Shown here piece after piece: positions 57,529 through 64,000 of a DNA stretch of 64,000 nucleotides. The DNA comes from an uncultured Oleispira sp. (lineage in GTDB: Bacteria; Pseudomonadota; Gammaproteobacteria; Pseudomonadales; Oceanobacteraceae): NCBI GenBank assembly GCA_913061415.1, contig CAJXUD010000001.1, forward strand, positions 496,001 to 560,000, given 5' to 3'. Below the pieces are notes generated by a model. That model was not told the origin of the DNA, did no database searches, and worked only from the letters and a program-made list of their open reading frames with translations. The first letter of the stretch is position 1. Each line of letters starts with the position of its first letter. A program made the translations under genes and the position numbers.

Positions 57529-58725
57529 ATGACTGGATTTGCCTCTCGCACAGAAGAGATCGCTCCCTTCCAAGTAATGGCCATTTTACAGCAAGCTCAG
57601 ACGCTCGCGGCTCAGGGAATTGATGTTATTCATTTAGAAATAGGCGAACCAGATTTCACCACGCCCGCGCCCATTGTCGAAGCGGGAATTGAAGCGTTAA
57701 AGCAAGGTAAAACCCACTATACCCCTGCTTTGGGTTTACCAGAGTTACGCCAAAAAATTGCAGATTTTTACCGAACACGTTATGGCGTTGACGTTTCAGC
57801 CAGCCGCATTGCCATTACACCGGGTGCATCGGGGGCTTTGTTATTATTAATGGCCGCTCGCTTAGAAGCGGGAGATGAATTGCTCATGGCCGATCCGGGT
57901 TATCCGTGTAATCGCCATTTTGCCCGGGTCTTTGAAGCCCAAGGGCGTTTAATTGCGACCACCGCCGACAGCGGATTTCAATTAACACCAGAGCATATTG
58001 AGAAAAATTGGACAGAGGGAGCCAGTAAGGCGGTATTGATGGCCAGCCCTGCCAATCCTACCGGTGCGATGATTTCCCATGAAGTCTTAGAAAAAATAGC
58101 CCAAGTCACCGCTGACCAAGGCGGGGAATTATGGGTCGATGAAATTTATCACGGCCTAACGTATCACGATGCCAGTGATAGCCGCTTTGCAGGTCAGCGC
58201 CCACAAACGGCGTTAGCCCTGGGTGAGCACGTAGTAGTGATTAATTCGTTTTCTAAATATTTTGGTATGACAGGTTGGCGCTTGGGCTGGATGGTCGTGC
58301 CAGAACATTATATTCCCGTGATCGAACGCTTAGCTCAAAATCTATTCTTGGCCCCGACAACCCCTTCGCAATATGGTGCTTTAGCCGCTTTTGATAACGA
58401 TTCATTGGCCATCATGGAAGCGCGCAGGCTTGAACTTCAGCAGCGTCGAGATTACCTGTTAGCCGAATTGCCTAAGCTCGGATTTAAAATCCCCGTCGTG
58501 CCCGATGGCGCTTTTTATATCTACGCCGACGCGAGTGCATTAACTCAAGATACGCAGGTTTTCTGTCAGCAGCTATTACAAGAAACCGGTGTCGCGATTA
58601 CGCCAGGGTTTGATTTTGGCGATCAGAATGCCAATGTGTATATTCGAATAGCTTATACCACTAATATCGAGCGCTTAGAGCAAGCAATTGCTCGTATCAA
58701 AGCATGGCTACAAAAAGAATCTTAG
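57529..58725 (+). CDS. Class I/II PLP-dependent aminotransferase
   Basis: A 398-residue aminotransferase of fold type I. VIHLEIGEPDFTTPAPIVEA is the N-terminal signature. PLP Lys lies in NSFSKYFGMTGWRLGW, and the final Arg region is NVYIRIAYT. The substrate is not clear; aspartate/aromatic/branched-chain types are all possible. sfsA starts 12 bases downstream on the same strand, so the two are co-transcribed. Confidence 0.93.
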   Translation: MTGFASRTEEIAPFQVMAILQQAQTLAAQGIDVIHLEIGEPDFTTPAPIVEAGIEALKQGKTHYTPALGLPELRQKIADFYRTRYGVDVSASRIAITPGASGALLLLMAARLEAGDELLMADPGYPCNRHFARVFEAQGRLIATTADSGFQLTPEHIEKNWTEGASKAVLMASPANPTGAMISHEVLEKIAQVTADQGGELWVDEIYHGLTYHDASDSRFAGQRPQTALALGEHVVVINSFSKYFGMTGWRLGWMVVPEHYIPVIERLAQNLFLAPTTPSQYGALAAFDNDSLAIMEARRLELQQRRDYLLAELPKLGFKIPVVPDGAFYIYADASALTQDTQVFCQQLLQETGVAITPGFDFGDQNANVYIRIAYTTNIERLEQAIARIKAWLQKES

Positions 58726-58737
58726 AGAAAAAATTCC

Positions 58738-59484
58738 ATGGAATATGAACGCCCGCTATTAACCGGAAAGTTAATACAACGCTATAAACGCTTTTTAGCC
58801 GATATAGAAATAGTAACCCCGGTTGAACGCGCGGGTGAAGTGGTCACGGCGCATTGTGCAAATACCGGCTCAATGACCAACTGCAAAGATGATGGCGCAC
58901 GAGTTTGGTTGTTTGATAGCCAAAACCCAAAACGCAAACTTCCCTTGAGCTGGGAATGGGTTGAAGTCGAAGGGCAATACAAAGCCTGTATTAATACCGC
59001 CCGAGCGAATCAATTAGTAAAAGAAGCCTTACTCGCCAATACCATCAAGGAGATTCGTGTTCCTTCTGCTAAGCATCTTAAAAGCGAGCCAAAGGTGGAT
59101 GAAGGGCGATTAGATTTTTTAGTCAGCTCAGATTCTGATGATGTTTTAACCTATGTCGAAGTTAAAAGTGTGACCTTGCTCGGCAACGAAGCCAGTACAG
59201 GCGATGAAGTGGGTATCGGTTATTTTCCTGATGCTGTGACCAGTCGAGGGTTAAAGCACTTAGAAGTATTGCAGCGATTAAGGGCCGAAGGTCAGCGCAG
59301 TATTTTATTCTTTTGTGTGCCGCACGAAGGGATTAAAGAAGTAAAAGTCGCCGAGCATATTGACCCTGTTTATGCTGAAAAATTACGAGAAGTTTTATCC
59401 GAAGGGGTAGAGATACTAGCCTATCAAGTTGAATTTCAGCCGCAGGGCATGATATTAAAAACACCGCTTAAAATTTCTATTTAG
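58738..59484 (+). CDS. sfsA: SfsA, sugar fermentation stimulation family protein
   Basis: A 248-residue protein of the SfsA family, with an OB-like start and a nuclease-like core. VTAHCANTGSMTNCKDDGAR, EVKSVTLL and FPDAVTSRGLKHLEVL are conserved. The function is unsettled (DNA binding or nuclease). It follows the aminotransferase gene and ends before a long hairpin. Confidence 0.93.
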   Translation: MEYERPLLTGKLIQRYKRFLADIEIVTPVERAGEVVTAHCANTGSMTNCKDDGARVWLFDSQNPKRKLPLSWEWVEVEGQYKACINTARANQLVKEALLANTIKEIRVPSAKHLKSEPKVDEGRLDFLVSSDSDDVLTYVEVKSVTLLGNEASTGDEVGIGYFPDAVTSRGLKHLEVLQRLRAEGQRSILFFCVPHEGIKEVKVAEHIDPVYAEKLREVLSEGVEILAYQVEFQPQGMILKTPLKISI

Positions 59485-59516
59485 TATAAAAACAACATTC
59501 AAGTAAATTTCTAACC

Positions 59517-59568
59517 CCGTATTTGTATCATTAAACTGAAAGAGAATAATGATACAAAATACGGAGTT
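59517..59568. terminator. Long bidirectional hairpin terminator
   Basis: CCGTATTTGTATCATTA (59517-59533) pairs with TAATGATACAAAATACGG (59547-59564) with one bulged base, followed by AGTTTT. It separates the convergent sfsA and lipoprotein genes. Confidence 0.85.
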
Positions 59569-59581
59569 TTATCGCTTATCG

Positions 59582-61420
59582 TCAAATAGACGTGGGCTGT
59601 AAATCGTGCGGTAAGTATTCAATAATACCTTCCATTTCATCGGGTGATACCGGTAAACGCTTAAAAGTTTCCCCATGATTTTGCATGTCTTCTAAATCTA
59701 AAATAGTACCAGGGGTTAACTCTTCCCCAGAACCTAACTTGCCTTGTACGCCATAGAGAACCCATTTCGGGCCTTCCAACGATAGAACCATATACGAAAC
59801 ATCCGATACCGCTAAAACACTGTGCGCTGCAATTTGTGATAGCGAGCCGTAACCCAATACCACACCGGATGTCAGTTGATAGCCTGTCGGAACGATGACC
59901 GCTTTAGAAAGCTCATAAACGCCTAAACCTAAACCCGCTGCTGTCGATGCCGTTGAGCCAACGGCAAGGGTCGTAGCCGAAACGCCTGTCGTCGCGACTT
60001 GGCTAGTCGCTGATACAACTTCTCCACCGGCCAATAAAACAGTGCCAGTAAGCGCCTCAGCTCCGGCAACCGTCACGCCAACCGCACTGCCACCTAGGGT
60101 AATACCGGACGCTGCCAAGGGAACGCCAATGTATTTAACCGCTTTGCCACTGGTATAGCCGACAGTGGCGACGGTTGCGGCGGCAGCTTTGGTACCCACG
60201 TAGGTTGTTCCTGCGGCAACGGTTGATCCTGCAATTAGAGTTCCGCCCGCTAATTGGCCTCCAGCGATCTCGATGGTACCAAGCAAGCCTGCGAGTGCGG
60301 CTTCGCCGGTTGGTGCGATAATGTCGTAGACCATACCCGCAGAGTTCCAGGTTACTTTGACCGCCACTTCGGCTAAAGATACCGTTCCTTGTGCGGCTAA
60401 TACCACAGGATAAACTACGGTATTAACGGCAAGATAACCCAGCGTACCAGCGGATATTTTTGATACCGGTTTAATCGCACCTTCCCAGAAAATACCATGC
60501 AGTACCCAGCCAAGAGATTCTAGAATCGCAAAGCTTCCGGTTTCAGAAGAATTAGAAAAAGCTTCTTTGCTCTTAGTAAAAGAATCGGACACATTAGAAA
60601 CATAATCAGACGTTGTATCGGAAACAAAATAAGCCAAATCGTCAGAAGATTCTTGGCGCCATTCGTGTACATCTTGAGTTGTCTCTTTGTATTTATCCCA
60701 GGTGATTGCAGGATTCATATTTTCGCCACGCTTGGCGAGTGCCGCAGGAAGCGATACGTAACCTTGAACAAAACTTGAACCCGCGCCTTCAATTAATTCA
60801 CTGCCGTGCTCAATACTGAGGCGAGAGATGTTTGCGCCAGCTTTCCAAGAGGCATTCAGTAAATCAGCACTAAAGTCCGTTCCTTTTTCATTTAAGGTGC
60901 TGGCACCAACGAGTGAAGCATTAACCATATCGTCGCTCACATCTGCTAGATATAAACCGGTTGTTTTGGCCGCTTCCCATGAAGAACCGATAATGTACTT
61001 TGCATCGGGGTAGGATTTTTTAATTAATAAAATCGAATTAGGACGAGATAAGTTACGAATGGCGTTAGCAAATTCATTGCCACCCTCAAAAATATCTTTG
61101 CTGAATTCGTAGGTTTTTTTATTACCAATGCTGATCACTTCAACCGAGTCTTTAGCATTTTGAATAGAGGTCAAAAAAGATTCTCGTGCTTTAATACCAG
61201 AAAGCTCTTGGGCAAATTCAAAAGCACTTGGGCCTGCAGGAATTAAACTTAATGAGGTATTAGGAATATGAAAAGCACCGTTTTGATAAAGCGACTTATG
61301 ACCTTCAACGACTAAATGCTTGGTATTCTTAAGCGGATCTTCAACGTTATTACCTACCTGATTTGAGGCGCAAGCGCTGAGTAAAACAGCCAGCGAAAGT
61401 AATGAAAGATGCTTAATCAT
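59582..61420 (-). CDS. Gly/Ala-rich lipoprotein of unknown function (paralogue of the upstream gene)
   Basis: A 612-residue lipoprotein with lipobox LSAC (Cys17). The N-terminal part (about 30-300) is mixed, with VEGHKSLYQNGAFHIPN and GYVSLPAAL. The C-terminal half (about 330-560) is a run of Gly/Ala-rich hydrophobic stretches, a possible multi-helix or glycine-zipper domain, then SGVVLGYGSLSQIAAHSVLA and GPKWVLYGVQGKL. The upstream gene has the same blocks in the same order, so they are tandem paralogues. The start overlaps that gene's stop (ATGA, 61417-61420). No known family was recognised. Confidence 0.82.
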   Translation of the reverse strand: MIKHLSLLSLAVLLSACASNQVGNNVEDPLKNTKHLVVEGHKSLYQNGAFHIPNTSLSLIPAGPSAFEFAQELSGIKARESFLTSIQNAKDSVEVISIGNKKTYEFSKDIFEGGNEFANAIRNLSRPNSILLIKKSYPDAKYIIGSSWEAAKTTGLYLADVSDDMVNASLVGASTLNEKGTDFSADLLNASWKAGANISRLSIEHGSELIEGAGSSFVQGYVSLPAALAKRGENMNPAITWDKYKETTQDVHEWRQESSDDLAYFVSDTTSDYVSNVSDSFTKSKEAFSNSSETGSFAILESLGWVLHGIFWEGAIKPVSKISAGTLGYLAVNTVVYPVVLAAQGTVSLAEVAVKVTWNSAGMVYDIIAPTGEAALAGLLGTIEIAGGQLAGGTLIAGSTVAAGTTYVGTKAAAATVATVGYTSGKAVKYIGVPLAASGITLGGSAVGVTVAGAEALTGTVLLAGGEVVSATSQVATTGVSATTLAVGSTASTAAGLGLGVYELSKAVIVPTGYQLTSGVVLGYGSLSQIAAHSVLAVSDVSYMVLSLEGPKWVLYGVQGKLGSGEELTPGTILDLEDMQNHGETFKRLPVSPDEMEGIIEYLPHDLQPTSI

Positions 61421-63039
61421 TTTGTTTCAATTCCTTTTTTCTTATCTAGATCCTTTTCTTGCGGCTCACTTTGTTTTAAATCGATTTGTTTTAAGTCGCT
61501 TTGTTTTAAGTCGCTAGGCAAGCTCTCTAATACGTGTTCAATCACCTCAGGGTCGTCAGAAACTACTTGAACGTTTAAGTCGGTATTATTTTGCAGGGCT
61601 TTTAAATCGATCACAGAGCCCACAGGCAGTTCTCCTGGCTGCATGGTTTTTGAATCAAAAGTGACATTACCCGTAACCGACGCAATGACTAATTTAGGGC
61701 CATCCCAAACAAGGAAATAAGCCGTATTAATACCACCCAATAAAACGTGCGCAGGTAAAGCTGTTAAGGCGTTATACCCCAGCACGACGCCAGACTTCAC
61801 TTGCTCAACAAAAACCTTAGTCGTACCTAATAAAGCATCGTAGGTCACTAACGTACCGTATTTTAACGTATCAGCTGTGGTGGTTACGACACCTTGAGTC
61901 GTTCCTACAACAGGGGCGGCAACCGTACTGCCGACTTGGTTAATAACCCCCACCGTTGTACCTGCAACATAAGTAACAGGTACAGCACCAGCGGATAATA
62001 ACGACATGCTCGCTAAGTAGCCGCCTTTCAAGGTAGGAGAGATCACCTCAATGCCCGTTTTACCCGTGTAATAAATAGCCATGCCGCTAGATTGTAAGGT
62101 GTTCTTGGTTAATATATAGGTACTGGCAACGGGTAAAAATACCGCAGCACCAGCGACCTTCGCGGTGAACTTAGCGGTTTGCCAAGTGCTCTTGGCAGCA
62201 GGTTTAAACAGACCTTCATAGGCCCCTTTGGCGTACCCCGCTAATAACGTCCAGAGCCCAGTAATCGAATCATTTTTTTCACCAGACTCTTTATAACCGC
62301 GTTTAAATTCTATCTCTGCGTTGGCCAATGCATTATCCCACTGGCCGGTAATATCGGTGGTACTGCGCGCTTGCATCTCTTTGACTGCGGATGTCAGTTC
62401 ATTAAAATCTTCGCTCACATTATCGACGAAGTTACTCGGGATGTTTTTTAACGCCGTGCGGCTATCTTCCGTTCGCTCTCCTAAATAAACATAACCCGTG
62501 ATAAAGGAGTCCCAAGCTTCAGCCGCTGTTGCTTTGCTGAAGGCTATTTCTTTTTGGGCAAGGGAGTGGGTTCCAGCAAGAATCTCCATTGAACGATCGG
62601 TACCCTCGTTAAAGATAATCTTGCTGGTATCTTGGGCACGTTCAATGCCGTCACTGAGATCTTCTGTATAGCCTGAGGTGTTATCTTTTATCGACAGCGT
62701 CGCTTTATTTATCGCTTCTGCCGAGGAGTTAATGCTGTGTTCTTTAGCAAAGGCTAACGCTTTTTGGCTGGATGAAATAATAAACCAGCCATCTTCATAC
62801 ATGGCTTTGTGGCCTTTAATATTGGCCACCGTAGTGGGAATGATTTCTTCAATCGGCACTGATGCATTAGAAGATGAGCTAGTCTCACTGCGGGCATGAG
62901 CGCTAAACACGAATAGACTGAGCGATAATGAAAAGAGTAATAATGAACAGAGCTGTACAGAGAGTATCGGGAATAAAAGAGTCTGGTATGAGTTGCTAGA
63001 CTTGCCGTGCCACTGGTCTTTTTGATGGGGAAAAATCAT
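61417..63039 (-). CDS. Gly/Ala-rich secreted protein of unknown function (paralogue of the downstream gene)
   Basis: A 540-residue protein with a long signal peptide (hydrophobic about 21-46, cleavage near SAHA). It shares the block order of its neighbour: IKGHKAMYEDGWFIIS near 75, GYVYLGERTED, a Gly/Ala-rich hydrophobic middle (about 270-440), SGVVLGYNALTALPAHVLL and GPKLVIASVTGNV, then VIDLKALQN. The Cys residues near 32 do not form a lipobox. The C-terminus is a Lys/Gln/Asp-rich tail with repeated SDLKQ. With the downstream lipoprotein it forms a two-gene operon; the function is unknown. Confidence 0.82.
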   Translation of the reverse strand: MIFPHQKDQWHGKSSNSYQTLLFPILSVQLCSLLLFSLSLSLFVFSAHARSETSSSSNASVPIEEIIPTTVANIKGHKAMYEDGWFIISSSQKALAFAKEHSINSSAEAINKATLSIKDNTSGYTEDLSDGIERAQDTSKIIFNEGTDRSMEILAGTHSLAQKEIAFSKATAAEAWDSFITGYVYLGERTEDSRTALKNIPSNFVDNVSEDFNELTSAVKEMQARSTTDITGQWDNALANAEIEFKRGYKESGEKNDSITGLWTLLAGYAKGAYEGLFKPAAKSTWQTAKFTAKVAGAAVFLPVASTYILTKNTLQSSGMAIYYTGKTGIEVISPTLKGGYLASMSLLSAGAVPVTYVAGTTVGVINQVGSTVAAPVVGTTQGVVTTTADTLKYGTLVTYDALLGTTKVFVEQVKSGVVLGYNALTALPAHVLLGGINTAYFLVWDGPKLVIASVTGNVTFDSKTMQPGELPVGSVIDLKALQNNTDLNVQVVSDDPEVIEHVLESLPSDLKQSDLKQIDLKQSEPQEKDLDKKKGIETK

Positions 63040-63159
63040 TATAAATCCATGTTGTCCTAAATCCGTTGCCGCAAAGTATATACGGGCGCTCTAGGTGGAA
63101 CAACGGACTTCTAACGATCGTCAGCAATCACAAGCCCATCATCAGCGCGGCAACCGTGT

Positions 63160-63477
63160 TTAGGATTCAATGACGACCTGATTATCCTGAATTGAAAAAT
63201 CCACAGCGATCAAGGATTGTCCGCTGCAAGGACCAACGACGCATTCGCCATCTTCAATTTTAAACAACGCGCCATGGCTACTGCATTGGATCATAGTGGC
63301 ATCGATATCTAAAAATTCATCGGGCTGCCATTCAAGCTGAATACCTAAATGTGGGCAGGTATTTTCGTAGACATAAATACGGCCTGCTTTCTTTACCGCA
63401 AAGACAAAACGCTCACCCAGCTGGAATCCTTTGCTTTTTCCCTCTGCAATTTCGTTGCTATGGCATAGAATGGACAT
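63160..63477 (-). CDS. Rieske [2Fe-2S] domain protein
   Basis: A 105-residue ferredoxin-like Rieske protein. The cluster ligands are Cys41-Pro-His43 in CPHLG and Cys65-Ser-Ser-His68 in CSSHGALF. It is of the small NirD/dioxygenase-ferredoxin type with no signal or membrane helix, so cytoplasmic. The partner enzyme is not in the window. It is divergent from the permease gene across a 48-base gap. Confidence 0.9.
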   Translation of the reverse strand: MSILCHSNEIAEGKSKGFQLGERFVFAVKKAGRIYVYENTCPHLGIQLEWQPDEFLDIDATMIQCSSHGALFKIEDGECVVGPCSGQSLIAVDFSIQDNQVVIES

Positions 63478-63525
63478 ACTTAGACCTACAGGTAATTGGA
63501 GGCGCTAGTTTAGCCTTGTTTTCTC

Positions 63526-64000
63526 ATGATTAAAAAACTTTTAGTATCGCCATTAGGTTGGTTGATAGGCATTTTATTAAGTCTTGGTATTTGCTTGGGC
63601 GCATTGTTTTTAGGATCGCTGGATACCCACAGCTTATTAAATAGCGAAATAGGCCATAATATTTTATGGAATATTCGTGTGCCGCGAGTCTTATTAGCCT
63701 TTGTTATTGGCGCGAGTTTGTCGCTAGCGGGGGTATTGATCCAAAGTAATGTGCGTAACCCATTGGCCGACCCAAGCTTAATTGGTGTATCGGGTGGTGC
63801 GGCATTGGGTGCGGCGTTAATGATTGTCGCTGCGGATTTTATTGATATTCAGGCGCATTATTATATTCCGGTTGCAGCGTTTATCGGTGGCATTCTTGCA
63901 ACCATGGCGGTATTGAAGTTAGGCCGCAATGATATGCCCGGTGGCATGGCGTTATTAATTTTAGCAGGAATTGCGATCAACGTTGTCGCGGCATCGTTGA
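63526..64000 (+). CDS. FecCD/BtuC-type ABC transporter permease (5' part)
   Basis: The frame is open from ATG 63526 to the right edge (158 codons), so the 3' end is missing. It has hydrophobic helices and the FecCD signatures NIRVPRVLLAFVIGASLSL, VRNPLADPSLIGVSGGAALG and LLILAGIAINV. Such permeases import iron chelates, haem or vitamin B12; the cargo cannot be told from this fragment, and no Fur box was recognised upstream. Confidence 0.9.
   Translation, partial: MIKKLLVSPLGWLIGILLSLGICLGALFLGSLDTHSLLNSEIGHNILWNIRVPRVLLAFVIGASLSLAGVLIQSNVRNPLADPSLIGVSGGAALGAALMIVAADFIDIQAHYYIPVAAFIGGILATMAVLKLGRNDMPGGMALLILAGIAINVVAASL

Overview
This window looks like the chromosome of a marine, heterotrophic gammaproteobacterium of the Oceanospirillales type (Oleispira/Bermanella/Thalassolituus-like). 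That placement is inferred from the moderate-to-low GC, a Pseudomonas-like gene order around cbrAB-pcnB-folK-panBCD-pgi, choline/betaine and thiamine salvage genes, and outer-membrane proteins typical of lipid and hydrocarbon users. Almost everything is ordinary chromosomal coding sequence. No prophage, complete insertion sequence, rRNA or tRNA was recognised.

Layout. 1-4.5 kb: the end of hisZ, purA, and a penicillin-acylase-family hydrolase. 4.8-11.1 kb: a leftward cluster of a VolA-type surface lipase with a long alanine-rich insert, a DUF1302 outer-membrane protein and a DUF1329 protein, probably handling a lipid or other hydrophobic ligand. 11.5-15.7 kb: a thiolase, small genes, and a 1.04-kb AT-rich insert bounded by 28-bp direct repeats; it carries a frameshifted M15-like peptidase and a lipoprotein and resembles an effector/immunity cassette. 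15.8-20.1 kb: a thiamine salvage operon behind a TPP riboswitch (TonB receptor, thiamine-binding protein, PnuT-type permease, small-molecule kinase). 20.2-28 kb: betI-betB-betA, then choXWV and a TorF-type porin, for choline uptake and oxidation to glycine betaine. 28-35.6 kb: an M48 protease with LemA, then ydbH-ynbE-ydbL (an intermembrane lipid-transport bridge) and rpiA. 35.7-45.6 kb: ilvA, smrA, yqaA, a 2H phosphodiesterase, a DUF481 protein, a MATE exporter, a second thiolase and pgi. 45.7-49.9 kb: panD, panC, panB, folK, pcnB. 49.9-55.8 kb: a 1.35-kb non-coding region, then cbrB, cbrA and a cbrX-like small gene. 55.9-59.5 kb: gluQ, dksA, an aminotransferase and sfsA. 59.6-63 kb: two tandem paralogous Gly/Ala-rich envelope proteins of unknown function. 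The window ends with a Rieske protein and the start of a FecCD-type permease.

The most interesting feature is the region between cbrB and pcnB. In Pseudomonas this position holds crcZ, the CbrB/sigma-54-driven RNA that sequesters Hfq/Crc. Here two leftward units each begin with a well-spaced -24/-12 sigma-54 promoter preceded by TGTTAC/GTAACA sites, and each carries a series of A-rich (AAYAAYAA-like) stretches, most placed in hairpin loops. They appear to be tandem CrcZ/CrcY-like RNAs outside Pseudomonas. Second is the repeat-bounded peptidase/lipoprotein cassette, and third the tandem unknown envelope proteins.
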